Made by a program: the position numbers and the translations under genes
NCBI GenBank assembly: GCA_035276685.1
Contig: DATELK010000088.1
Span: forward strand, 1 to 64,000
DNA length: 64,000 nucleotides
DNA from: JACVRN01 sp035276685
GTDB taxonomy: Bacteria > Acidobacteriota > Blastocatellia > Pyrinomonadales > Pyrinomonadaceae
Direction of reading: 5' to 3'
Notes under the pieces: model-generated
Told to the model about the DNA's origin: nothing
Seen by the model: only the letters and a program-made list of their open reading frames with translations
The model's database searches: none
Part shown: in pieces, positions 8,684 through 17,320 of the stretch
Layout of the letters: each line of letters starts with the position of its first letter
Position numbering within the stretch: position 1 is the first letter of the stretch

Positions 8684-9874
8684 ATGACAGAGAGACCAAT
8701 TCTCACTTCCGGCATTCTCAAGATAGCAGGTCGTTGTAACATCAACTGCACATACTGCTATATGTACAACCTCGCGGACAAGACGTACAAGCAGCAGCCC
8801 GTAACTATGTCACCGCTCACGGTCGAGGCCGCCTTCTCCTGGGTCGAGCGATACCTTGACGAGACGGGCCTGAAGGATTTCCACTTCTCGCTGCACGGGG
8901 GCGAGCCGCTTCTGGCCGGTAAGTCGCTCATCAATCTCATTACCGAACGACGCGACGCAGCGCAATCTAGGACAGGTAAAAAGATTACCCTCTCACTCCT
9001 GACCAACGGCCTCCTGTTAGACGAAGATTGGCTCGATCTGTTCTGCTCTCGTGATATCCGATTCGGGCTTAGCATCGACGGCCCGCGCGAATACCATGAT
9101 AGATTTCGACTGACCAAGGCCGGCGAGGGGACGCACGAAAAAGTCGAGGAGAAGATTCGGTGGATACAATCGTCTCCTAAAGGGCTCAGCGCATTCTCCT
9201 CTGTTCTCTGCGTCCTGCACCCGGACATGGATGGCAGGAGACTCTTGAACTATTTTGTTGAATTGGGATTGGACGGCGTAGACTTTCTCCTCCCAGACCA
9301 GAACCACCTCTACGGCTCTGAGTATTACCCCCGTCCTGGCCCGCTACCGACTTACGGTCTCGTCCTCGCTAATGCCTACAAGGCATGGCGGGAACTCGAT
9401 AACCCTTCCTTCTACGTGCGTAAGTTCGCTGTTATTATCGCAGCCCTTTTCGGGAGGACGCCGAGCCTGGACAGCCTCGGGACAGGCCCCATCACTGTCT
9501 TCACCATAGAGACATCCGGCGAGGTAGAGCCGGTTGACACTCTTAAAGCGTGCGGCCACGGGTATACTAAGTCTGGCGTTAACATTCGGGACGTGAGGGG
9601 AGCAGAGATTAATGAGCTTCCTTTGATTAAGATGGGGCTGCACAAAATCGATACCCTGCCTTCAAAATGTCAGACCTGCGCATACAAAAATCTTTGCGGA
9701 GGGGGATACCTCCCTCATCGCTTCAGCCAAATGGGCTTTGCTCTGGAAACGGTTTACTGCGCTGACATGATTCACCTGTGTGAGACTATCTACGCAGATG
9801 TGGCATCCGTGGTCGGGGCTTCTCGCGCACGACATTCGCCTGCCACCTCCATTACATGCCAGGCTCCGTCGTAA
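8684..9874 (+). CDS. FxsB-type radical SAM/SPASM peptide maturase
   Basis: The 396-aa protein has the radical SAM motif CxxxCxxC at Cys18, Cys22 and Cys25 (CNINCTYC), followed by HGGEPLL for S-adenosylmethionine binding. Near residues 325-365 is a SPASM-like tail, KCQTCAYKNLCGGGYLPH and later YCADMIHLC, which binds auxiliary [4Fe-4S] clusters. The CGGGYLPHR segment is typical of FxsB and related cyclophane-forming maturases, which crosslink aromatic side chains to neighbouring residues in precursor peptides. The gene follows the Asp/His-rich precursor by 29 bp and is cotranscribed with it. The start at ATG 8684 lies shortly after the precursor stop. The exact chemistry and site choice cannot be read from the sequence. 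Confidence 0.9.
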   Translation: MTERPILTSGILKIAGRCNINCTYCYMYNLADKTYKQQPVTMSPLTVEAAFSWVERYLDETGLKDFHFSLHGGEPLLAGKSLINLITERRDAAQSRTGKKITLSLLTNGLLLDEDWLDLFCSRDIRFGLSIDGPREYHDRFRLTKAGEGTHEKVEEKIRWIQSSPKGLSAFSSVLCVLHPDMDGRRLLNYFVELGLDGVDFLLPDQNHLYGSEYYPRPGPLPTYGLVLANAYKAWRELDNPSFYVRKFAVIIAALFGRTPSLDSLGTGPITVFTIETSGEVEPVDTLKACGHGYTKSGVNIRDVRGAEINELPLIKMGLHKIDTLPSKCQTCAYKNLCGGGYLPHRFSQMGFALETVYCADMIHLCETIYADVASVVGASRARHSPATSITCQAPS

Positions 9875-9934
9875 TATCATCAACGTCATGCCGCCCTTGC
9901 TGGAGTAAACCGGACTCGCCTATTATCCATCCGT

Positions 9935-11089
9935 CTAGACCTTTGCGATGTGCGCAGCCAATGGCAGCCACAAAGCATTCCCAAACTTCGTCAGGGCGGA
10001 AGTCGTAACCAGAGCCTGCTTCAGCCCGTTAACCTGCTGCAACAAAATCCTCTCGCGCGATTCGCATAGTTGCGCGTCGGCAGCCCCGGATTTCCTGCAC
10101 GCCCTGTAGAAGAGCAGGACGTTTCCGAAAGCATGGTATGCCAGTAGAATTGCGCGCAACGGGCGGTCGGTGCCTCTGATGGGCGAGAAATATAACCTTG
10201 CGTCCGTTCCGTCATCGACGGGCCCTTGCTGCTCAAGAAGGTAGAAGTATTGGTGGCTTGCCTCGTGAACCAGAATCTCAGCCAGGGTCGGAATGTCTAC
10301 CGAGGTCGAGGCGGCTATTATACCGGGCATTGTCCTGCTGCTGCTTGAAAACGACCTTGTAGATGAGCCTGCGACCGGCAATATCCCGCGTACGACTCTG
10401 CTAAACCAATGCAGATATTCACCTGAGCTTCGGCCTATCAGGTCGAGCGCCGCTTCGCACCGAGCGAGGGCCTCGTCCGGCGATGGGTCACTAAGGCGCT
10501 CCGTTAGCTCCTTAGCATTATTAAGCGCTTCGGGCGAGAGGATGAGCGCCAAGCCACTTTTGAGATGCAGGTAATGCAGAGTGTCTAGAGATTCAGCGGA
10601 CCAGGTTGAGCCTGAGCTATTAAAAGTGATGATGCGCCGGCAGTCTTCAGCCCCGATTTCCACGGCGGCAAATTTCCCATCGGAGGAGACCCTAAGCCGC
10701 CCCGCCCCCGACACCACATAAGGGCCCCAGAGGAACGTAGCCTGGTCTTCAAGAGAAATTTCCCAATCACCCGGCGTGCCTCTCTCGGAGAGGCGTAGTG
10801 CAAGCTGTGCCGCCGTCACTAGTAAGCGTCTACTAGACTTTGACCCATCAAGGAGTGCTTCAACCGACCCAAAGGGTAAGCTCCAGACATCATCAAAAAC
10901 TGCTTCAGACGCTAGCCAGCGCTCTATTAATGAGCGGATTCCGTGGCTTCTGCTCTCAAGCTGAGATGAAAAATATCTAACAAAGAGACGACAACATTCG
11001 CGATAGTAGACTACCGCGCTGCTAGAGAAGACTCGATTCGCGCCGAAGTCATGGGGGTTAGAATAGCAATGATGTAGACTACTCGCCAT
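9935..11089 (-). CDS. Second HExxH-motif putative RiPP-modifying enzyme
   Basis: The 384-aa protein has HEASH at residues 275-279. A YFSPIRGTDRPLRAILLAYH segment follows, which aligns in layout with SPWTGRMLYISSFLHA of the protein at 6274-7368. This is the HExxH putative peptide modification family, associated with 2-oxoglutarate-dependent Asp beta-hydroxylation next to FxsB-type radical SAM enzymes. Overall identity to the first copy looks low, suggesting different site preference rather than redundancy. It converges with the radical SAM gene (60 bp between stops) and has its own promoter region upstream in the 11.1-kb gap. It lacks a signal peptide and is cytosolic. Confidence 0.75.
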   Translation of the reverse strand: MASSLHHCYSNPHDFGANRVFSSSAVVYYRECCRLFVRYFSSQLESRSHGIRSLIERWLASEAVFDDVWSLPFGSVEALLDGSKSSRRLLVTAAQLALRLSERGTPGDWEISLEDQATFLWGPYVVSGAGRLRVSSDGKFAAVEIGAEDCRRIITFNSSGSTWSAESLDTLHYLHLKSGLALILSPEALNNAKELTERLSDPSPDEALARCEAALDLIGRSSGEYLHWFSRVVRGILPVAGSSTRSFSSSSRTMPGIIAASTSVDIPTLAEILVHEASHQYFYLLEQQGPVDDGTDARLYFSPIRGTDRPLRAILLAYHAFGNVLLFYRACRKSGAADAQLCESRERILLQQVNGLKQALVTTSALTKFGNALWLPLAAHIAKV

Positions 11090-11935
11090 TTCAAAACAGA
11101 AGAGCCTATAGAAGGCTCATCGTATGAGACGTAAAGCATCTGTTTAAATCGAGGGATAAGGCTGCAATTAAGCGCCTCCGCTTCATTAGCTCATCACGCT
11201 CCGACCAGTAGTGAGTTAACGTCCAGCGGGGACATAATTCTACGTGGCAACCACCTCCTGCACGACCTACCTAACATTAGTTATTGATGAAGGTAGCGGC
11301 GATTCGATGGCCAAATCGCTTGACAGGGACTTCACTTCTCCTCAAAGCCGCAATGCGTGGTATCAGGTAAGGCTTCTCCTTCAGAAGAAGTTTTACGGGC
11401 CAAAGCGCGGAATCTCTGAAAGTTCATCTGGAACTTCAATCGTAACAGTGGTCATAGAGTACCTCACCTTCTATTTTACCCTTCTTTTTAAATAGCAGAA
11501 AGACCCTTTATTTAGTATTCGGACAACTTAGATCGCAAACTTTCCTAAATAGAATCAGGTTACTAAATGTATTAGGCCACAAGGCCATAATTAGTGGAGG
11601 AATAGAGGAGGAATTTGATTCCAAACTTCAAAACCTGCGATTTTCCGCCTAAAAACATGAGAAAATTCAGACGCTCGTGTCCTACCTGCGGAGTTAATAA
11701 TTACAATGATTTGGGGCAGCTACGATAGCTGCCCTTTTTCTTTTTCTCCCTTTCCGTTCCTCACGTCTTTTGTAGTGCCGTCGCTTGCGGCGTGGCAAAA
11801 ATTAAACCCTTGAAGGGCAGAGGATTAGATGGTATATTTTTGTTGCGGACAAACATAGTCCGCGTACTACCTTCCTAAAGATATTGCATTTCCTTCTAAT
11901 ATCTTATCTGAAATTCCGTTCCACGGTTTAATCAC
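11090..11935. other. 846-bp AT-rich, gene-poor gap
   Basis: There is no convincing long gene here. An 83-codon frame at 11244-11495 lacks a ribosome binding site and recognisable content. A very short frame begins with TTG at about 11619 after GAGGAGGAAT and ends with RSCPTCGVNNYNDLGQLR just inside the terminator at 11714; it might be a small Cys-containing peptide. An inverted repeat GCGGAC/GTCCGC at 11845-11863 lies about 75 bases before the polysaccharide operon and could be an operator or leader hairpin. The base composition differs clearly from the flanks. Confidence 0.5.
11714..11738 (+). terminator. Perfect 9-bp intrinsic terminator
   Basis: GGGCAGCTA at 11714-11722 pairs perfectly with TAGCTGCCC at 11726-11734 across a CGA loop and is followed by TTTTTC and more T-rich sequence. 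It points rightward, so it ends a transcript arising inside the 11.1-11.7 kb gap, where no normal gene is seen. It may end a small RNA or the short CPTC frame. Confidence 0.75.
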
Positions 11936-13159
11936 ATGTCCGCAATCAATCTCGTCACCTACCGCAGAACCCATTTTGGAGAGACGAATCCATCCTGGTC
12001 AGACAAAGACAGGGCTAAGAAAGTTCTCACACTATTTGGCACGCGCCCTGAAGCGGTTAAGCTAGCTCCAATAATTCGCAGGCTTGAATCCTGCGACGAC
12101 ATACAAACGCTCAACATCACGTCGGCCCAACACACAGACCTGCTCTACCCCTTTCTGGAACTGCTCAGGATTCGCGTTGATTACAACTTGCAGGTCATGG
12201 AACCGAATCAGACTCTGAACGGGACGACGGCGCGTATACTGGCTTCGCTGGACGCAGCCATAGACCGGGAGCGGCCCGACCTGGTTCTGGTTCAGGGCGA
12301 CACGACAACGGCCTTCGCTGGCGCGCTCGCAGCTTTTCACAGAGGCATACCCGTGGGCCACGTGGAAGCAGGACTCAGGTCTGGTAATCCCGGCAGTCCG
12401 TTCCCGGAGGAAACCAACCGGCGGCTCGTGACTCGCCTCGCGACATACCACTTCGCCCCGACCCCCAGAAATCGTGAAACGTTACTTGCCGAAGGGATTG
12501 ATTGGAGAAACATATTCGTCACAGGCAATACCGTGGTCGATTCCCTCAACGCCATCCTTGAGAATTCTACGAGCACTCCTCGCGTTCAGGAGCTACTGGC
12601 CGAGACCGAAGGATTGCAGCGCATAGTGTTGACCGCGCACCGGCGCGAGAGCTTCGGGCGTGAGATGCTGGAGAACTTTGAAGTCCTGCGGCGCTTCGTT
12701 GCGGAACATAAGGATGTGGCCCTGATTTTTCCGGTTCATCCAAACCCCGCCGTAGTTCGCACGGCCCAGCAGGTCTTTCGCGGCCAGACGCGGATTCGTC
12801 TTATTAAGCCGCTCGGCTACGCGGACTTCATCAAGCTGCTGTCGAACGCATGGCTCATCGTCTCCGATTCGGGAGGCATTCAGGAAGAGGCTCCGTCACT
12901 CGGTAAGCCCTTGCTTATCCTGCGCGAAAATACGGAGCGGCCGGAGGTATTAGAGTCCGGAATTGCGCGCCTTGTCGGCGGCTGCCCGCGACGGCTCGCG
13001 GCCATGCTTGACGAGGCGCACGCGCCCGAAAGCTGGGTGGACAGGGTGAAGAAGGTTAAAAACCCTTTCGGCAAGGGAGACAGCGGCGAACGCATCACTC
13101 GTATCATCGAGCGGCTGTTTAAGGCCAAGCCGGAGGCCGGTTCAAGAAAAGTTGGATGA
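11936..13159 (+). CDS. wecB: UDP-N-acetylglucosamine 2-epimerase family protein (WecB/WbpI-like)
   Basis: The 407-aa protein shows KVLTLFGTRPEAVKLAPII at residues 29-47, VQGDTTTAFAGAL, GHVEAGLRSG, LTAHRRESFG and SDSGGIQEEAPSLGKP, all hallmarks of non-hydrolysing UDP-GlcNAc 2-epimerases. The 28-residue N-terminal extension has no alternative start codon, so ATG 11936 is used despite a weak ribosome binding site. It is the first gene of a long polysaccharide operon. The four genes that follow in this pathway (aminotransferase, Gfo/Idh dehydrogenase, acetyltransferase) are those of the Wbp diacetamido-uronic acid route. The substrate may therefore be UDP-GlcNAc3NAcA (WbpI role) rather than plain UDP-GlcNAc. 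The family call is firm; the substrate is inference. Confidence 0.92.
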   Translation: MSAINLVTYRRTHFGETNPSWSDKDRAKKVLTLFGTRPEAVKLAPIIRRLESCDDIQTLNITSAQHTDLLYPFLELLRIRVDYNLQVMEPNQTLNGTTARILASLDAAIDRERPDLVLVQGDTTTAFAGALAAFHRGIPVGHVEAGLRSGNPGSPFPEETNRRLVTRLATYHFAPTPRNRETLLAEGIDWRNIFVTGNTVVDSLNAILENSTSTPRVQELLAETEGLQRIVLTAHRRESFGREMLENFEVLRRFVAEHKDVALIFPVHPNPAVVRTAQQVFRGQTRIRLIKPLGYADFIKLLSNAWLIVSDSGGIQEEAPSLGKPLLILRENTERPEVLESGIARLVGGCPRRLAAMLDEAHAPESWVDRVKKVKNPFGKGDSGERITRIIERLFKAKPEAGSRKVG

Positions 13160-15027
13160 AGACTGAGCGCGCTCATTTGACCGTAGAGGCGGCGGGCGTC
13201 ACTCAGAAGAGCCATCTTCTGAGTGTGATGCTCGAAGACTATTTCCACGTGGGCGCATTCAACCGCCTGATTCAGCCCAAGCAGTGGTATCGCTTCGAGA
13301 CACGGTCTGAGCAGAATACGCTGCGGACGCTGGACATGCTTGACCGCTTCAACATCAAGGCCAGCTTTTTCGTCCTCGGATGGATTGCCGAAAGACAGCC
13401 TGAGCTTATCAGGGAAGTGATGCGGCGCGGCCACGAGGTGGCGAGTCGCGGCAGCTGTCGCCAACAGCGCGGCCGACCGCCCGCGCCCGAAGAGTTTCGA
13501 GACGACCTGCGGCAAACGCGCGAGACGCTGGAGCGCGTCTGCGGGCAGAGGCCGCTCGGGCACAGGGCCGCGCGACATTGCGCTGACCCCGCCTACCTTA
13601 AACTGCTGGACATTCTGGCGGAGGAAGGCTACCTCTACGATTGCAGCTTTCTGCCGACCTCAGGCAATACCGTAGGCGAGCACGACGCGCGGCGCTTCGC
13701 TTATCAACAAGAGACGGGAGGCCGCAAGGTGTGGGAGTTTCCGGTCTCGACTTTCAGCCTTGGCCGCTGGCTCCTGCCTGTGAGCGGTGGAAACTACATG
13801 CGCCAGCTGCCGCACACCCTGCTCAAGCACGCCGTAGAGCACTGGCATCGCACACATGACGCTCCGTTCATGCTCTACTTCCACGTGTGGGAACTTGACC
13901 CGGAGCTGCCGCGTCTCAGCAGCACGTCCCGCATAGAACGAGTCAGGCAGTATCGCAAGCTGGATAAAATCTCCTGGGTGCTGGAAGACTATTTCAGCCG
14001 CTACCACTTCACTTCCGTAGCGGATTATCTGGGGGCGGAAGCCGTGCCGACCGTAACGACTCGTTCAGACACCTTAACGCCCGTCATCTATTCAGAGACA
14101 GCTACTATCTCGTCGTCTGTCGGAGATGGCCCTGCGAAGGCCGCGCGGGTTGAAGCTTCCGAACACGTATTCGCGTCGAAGCCCAGCGCGCATCCCGCAA
14201 GACTTCTCACTCCCGTCACCATCGTCGTGCCTTGTTTTAATGAAGAGACGACGCTGCCCTATTTAGCCAACACTCTGCGAAGTATAGAGCAGACGCTGAA
14301 TGAATATGAGGTGCGTTTCATCTTTGTCGACGACGGCAGCACTGACGGGACGCGCGACGCCTTACGCCGCATCTTCGGCGATTGGCCGAACTGTGAGCTT
14401 CAGGAGCATGAGCGGAACCGAGGCATCGCCGCCGCGCTTCTTACCGGAATCAAGAGCGCGCGGACGGAGATAGTCTGTTCGATTGATTGCGACTGTACCT
14501 ACGACCCGCACGAGCTGCGCCACATGATTCCGCTGCTCATGGAGGGCGTGGACATGGTCACTGCCTCTCCCTATCACCCGGAGGGCCGGGTGCAGAATGT
14601 GCCACATTGGCGGCTCGCCTTATCGCGCGGCGCATCGCGTCTCTACCGATTGACGCTGCGCAGTCAACTTCATACCTACACCAGTTGTTTCCGGGTTTAT
14701 CGTCGTCGCGCGATTGTCAGCCTTGAGGTAAAGAACGACGGCTTTCTGGGCGTCGCGGAGATGCTAGCAAGACTGCACCTGCAAGGCTCCAAAATCGTAG
14801 AGCATCCGGCGACTCTCGAAGTTCGCCTCTTCGGCTACTCAAAGATGAAGGTGGCGAAGACCATTACCGGGCATCTTGAGCTGCTGGCGAGCATGTTGAT
14901 GGTGCGCGCCGGTCGTGACTCGAAAAAAGGGGCGGAGCGCTCAGCCCTGGGCCCGCTGACGGCTCAAAACCTGAATGACTCCTCCGCCGGGCGCATCACC
15001 AATTCCACGTCTCATGAAAGGACTTAA
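13156..15027 (+). CDS. Fusion: metal-site-less polysaccharide deacetylase domain + family 2 glycosyltransferase
   Basis: Residues about 18-295 resemble the polysaccharide deacetylase/DUF3473 proteins of exosortase-linked loci, with SVMLEDYFHVGAF at the start and LYFHVWELDPELPR near residue 242. The usual zinc motif (SHG followed by a second His) reads ASRGSCRQQRG at about residues 96-106, so both metal histidines are replaced and deacetylation is unlikely. Residues about 350-590 are a GT2 domain with VTIVVPCFNEETTLP, FVDDGSTDGT and a CDCTYDP segment, and no membrane helices, similar to dolichol-phosphate-mannose-synthase-type transferases. Its ATG overlaps the stop of the epimerase gene (ATGA). 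A structural or carbohydrate-binding role for the N-terminal half is inference. Confidence 0.85.
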   Translation: MKTERAHLTVEAAGVTQKSHLLSVMLEDYFHVGAFNRLIQPKQWYRFETRSEQNTLRTLDMLDRFNIKASFFVLGWIAERQPELIREVMRRGHEVASRGSCRQQRGRPPAPEEFRDDLRQTRETLERVCGQRPLGHRAARHCADPAYLKLLDILAEEGYLYDCSFLPTSGNTVGEHDARRFAYQQETGGRKVWEFPVSTFSLGRWLLPVSGGNYMRQLPHTLLKHAVEHWHRTHDAPFMLYFHVWELDPELPRLSSTSRIERVRQYRKLDKISWVLEDYFSRYHFTSVADYLGAEAVPTVTTRSDTLTPVIYSETATISSSVGDGPAKAARVEASEHVFASKPSAHPARLLTPVTIVVPCFNEETTLPYLANTLRSIEQTLNEYEVRFIFVDDGSTDGTRDALRRIFGDWPNCELQEHERNRGIAAALLTGIKSARTEIVCSIDCDCTYDPHELRHMIPLLMEGVDMVTASPYHPEGRVQNVPHWRLALSRGASRLYRLTLRSQLHTYTSCFRVYRRRAIVSLEVKNDGFLGVAEMLARLHLQGSKIVEHPATLEVRLFGYSKMKVAKTITGHLELLASMLMVRAGRDSKKGAERSALGPLTAQNLNDSSAGRITNSTSHERT

Positions 15028-15035
15028 AAGGTCAG

Positions 15036-16256
15036 ATGATTTCTGAAGAAGTTTTGCTGGACATCCCCTCGGATCAGGATGCTTCGGGGCGCACCTTTGA
15101 CGAAGCGGAGCTCGCGCTCGTCGCGGAGGTACTTCAAAGCGGCACGCTGACGAGCACCAAAGGCAGATTTGTGCGCGCCTTCGAAGAGCGCTTCGCCGAG
15201 CTGCTGGGTGTCCGTCGCGCTTACGCCTGCGCCTCCGGGTCGGCTGCGGTTCACACGGCTATCGCCGCGATTGACCCCGAACCGGGCGACGAGATTGTCA
15301 CCACGGGTATCACGGACATGGGCGCGCTCGCGCCGATTCTCTATCAGGGCGCAATCCCGGTCTTCGCGGACGTTGACCCGCGCACCTATAACGTCACGGC
15401 CTCGACCATAGAGCCCAGATTGAGCGAGCGCACGCGCGCCATCATCGTCACGCATCTGTTCGGCAACCCCTGCGACATGGAGCCTATTATGGAGCTTGCG
15501 CGCTCTCGGAATATCCCTGTCATAGAAGATTGCGCGCAAAGCTTTCTGGCTGAGAGCGGCGGGCAGGTGACGGGAGGCATAGGCGACATAGGCTGCTTCA
15601 GCCTGCAACAGGGCAAGCACATCACCACGGGCGAAGGCGGAATCGTTACCACCAACAATGAGCAGTTGGCGCGCCGCATGTTCCTCTTCATCAACAAGGC
15701 TTGGGGCTACGGCGACGAGAATCCAGACCACTACTTTCTGGCGCTCAACTATCGCATGAGCGAGTTGCAGGGCGCAGTCGCCGCCGCTCAATTAGAGAAG
15801 CTTGAGAACGTAGTGGCCGCGCGCATCGCAGCGGCCGGGAAACTGACAAAGCGCCTGCGCCCGGTGCGCGGAATAGAGACGCCGCAGGTTTCAAAGGACA
15901 ACGTGCACGTCTATTGGAAATACTGCCTGCGCGTTGACGAGGCAGCGGTTCTAGGAGGCTCGCCTGCTCTGGCCCGTCTACTGAAAGAACGCGGCATAGC
16001 CTCTGCCCCGCGCTACATACAGAAGCCTGCCTTCATGTGTGAGGTCTTCCAGAAGCAGCGCACCTTCGGCTCAAGCCGCTATCCCTTCACGCTGGCCCGG
16101 CAGGAAGCGCTCGACTACAACCCGCAGCTTTTCCCCGGCACTTTCGAGGCCCTTCGTGACGTGCTCGTTCTGCCTTGGAACGAAAACTACACCGACGAGC
16201 ACGTGGATTACATCGCCGACTCTATCAGCGGCGCGGTTGAGAGTTTGCGAAATTAG
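15036..16256 (+). CDS. DegT/DnrJ/EryC1/StrS (WbpE-like) PLP-dependent sugar aminotransferase
   Basis: The 406-aa protein has the family layout: ACASGSAAVHTAIAAI near residue 67, VIEDCAQSFLAESGG, and the PLP-binding lysine Lys194 in SLQQGKHITTGEGG. Family members transfer an amino group from glutamate to a keto sugar nucleotide. Beside a Gfo/Idh dehydrogenase, an acetyltransferase and a 2-epimerase it fits WbpE, making the 3-amino intermediate from UDP-3-keto-GlcNAcA. It starts 8 bp after the previous stop, with AAAAGG as ribosome binding site. Cytosolic. The exact sugar is inference from context. Confidence 0.9.
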   Translation: MISEEVLLDIPSDQDASGRTFDEAELALVAEVLQSGTLTSTKGRFVRAFEERFAELLGVRRAYACASGSAAVHTAIAAIDPEPGDEIVTTGITDMGALAPILYQGAIPVFADVDPRTYNVTASTIEPRLSERTRAIIVTHLFGNPCDMEPIMELARSRNIPVIEDCAQSFLAESGGQVTGGIGDIGCFSLQQGKHITTGEGGIVTTNNEQLARRMFLFINKAWGYGDENPDHYFLALNYRMSELQGAVAAAQLEKLENVVAARIAAAGKLTKRLRPVRGIETPQVSKDNVHVYWKYCLRVDEAAVLGGSPALARLLKERGIASAPRYIQKPAFMCEVFQKQRTFGSSRYPFTLARQEALDYNPQLFPGTFEALRDVLVLPWNENYTDEHVDYIADSISGAVESLRN

Positions 16257-16270
16257 AGGGTAACGGAGCG

Positions 16271-17320
16271 ATGAGCAACCAACTCAAATTCGGCATCGTC
16301 GGCGCGGGAAGAATCGCGCAAGCCTACGCGGAGGCGTTCGAAGGACTAGAGGCGGCGCGGGTCGTGGCCGTATCGGACGTAAACCATGAAGCGGCGCAGG
16401 CACTGGCGGAGAGATTACATTGCCGCGCCTACTCTTCGCACACGGCTATGGCTCAAGAGCTATCTTTGGACGCGGTAGTCGTCTGCACGCCGCCTGTGAC
16501 TCACAGGGACATCTGCCTTGAGCTTTTCGAGCGCGGCATTCACGTGCTCTGTGAAAAGCCGCTGAGCCTTAATTCGGCCAACGCGAGCCTGATGATTGAG
16601 ACCGCTCGCCGCTACGGCGTGACACTCATGATGGCGTCCAAGTTTCGCTACGCCGAAGATGTTATTCGCGCACGCAGCCTGGTCGCCTCCGGCACGATAG
16701 GAGAGGTCGTGCTTCTGGACAACGCCTTCACCTCGCGCGTGGACATGGGCTCGCGCTGGAACTCTGTCCCGGAGATTTCGGGCGGCGGGGTGCTCATAGA
16801 CAACGGCACGCATTCCGTAGACCTGATGCGCTACTTCCTCGGCGCGCTCTCGGAAGTTCACGTCGTAGAGGGCAGGCGCAGCCAGGGCCTTGACGTGGAG
16901 GAGACCGTGCGCCTGTGCGTGCGAAACGACGAGGGCGTACTAGGCAACATAGACCTCTCGTGGAGCATTGATAAGCAGCTCTCAGGCTTTCTGAACATCT
17001 ACGGCACGGAGGGCATTATCTCCGTCGGCTGGAAAGAGTCCAGGTACCGTCTGACTTCCGGCCGCGACTGGATTGTCTTCGGCGGCGGCTACGACAAGGT
17101 GCAGTCGTTCCGCAGCCAGATTAATAATTTCGCCGAGGTCATACTCGGCACCGGAGAGCCTCTGACTACGCCCGAAGACGCTATGGCGTCGGTTCAGGTG
17201 ATAGAGGCGGCTTATGCGGGACTCTGCAACTGTCGATGGACGAAGGTCGAGCCTTCTCCCGCCGCCGTGATTGCGGGCCGCACGGTTGAGTTCGTGACGG
17301 AGGCCGACACCATCGCATGA
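16271..17320 (+). CDS. Gfo/Idh/MocA family oxidoreductase (WbpB-like)
   Basis: The 349-aa protein begins with an NAD-binding Rossmann motif (FGIVGAGRIAQAYAEAF) and carries the family's catalytic CEKPLS segment at about residues 95-100. The C-terminal half is the usual beta-sheet substrate domain. In the Wbp pathway such an enzyme oxidises C3 of UDP-GlcNAcA before transamination, which suits its place between the aminotransferase and acetyltransferase genes. The ribosome binding site GGAGCG precedes ATG 16271, and its stop overlaps the next start by 4 bp (ATGA). The role is from context; the family is clear. Confidence 0.9.
   Translation: MSNQLKFGIVGAGRIAQAYAEAFEGLEAARVVAVSDVNHEAAQALAERLHCRAYSSHTAMAQELSLDAVVVCTPPVTHRDICLELFERGIHVLCEKPLSLNSANASLMIETARRYGVTLMMASKFRYAEDVIRARSLVASGTIGEVVLLDNAFTSRVDMGSRWNSVPEISGGGVLIDNGTHSVDLMRYFLGALSEVHVVEGRRSQGLDVEETVRLCVRNDEGVLGNIDLSWSIDKQLSGFLNIYGTEGIISVGWKESRYRLTSGRDWIVFGGGYDKVQSFRSQINNFAEVILGTGEPLTTPEDAMASVQVIEAAYAGLCNCRWTKVEPSPAAVIAGRTVEFVTEADTIA

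Noticed and set aside
11244..11495. 83-codon frame in the AT-rich gap
   Set aside because: No ribosome binding site, no motif, and composition like the noncoding surroundings.
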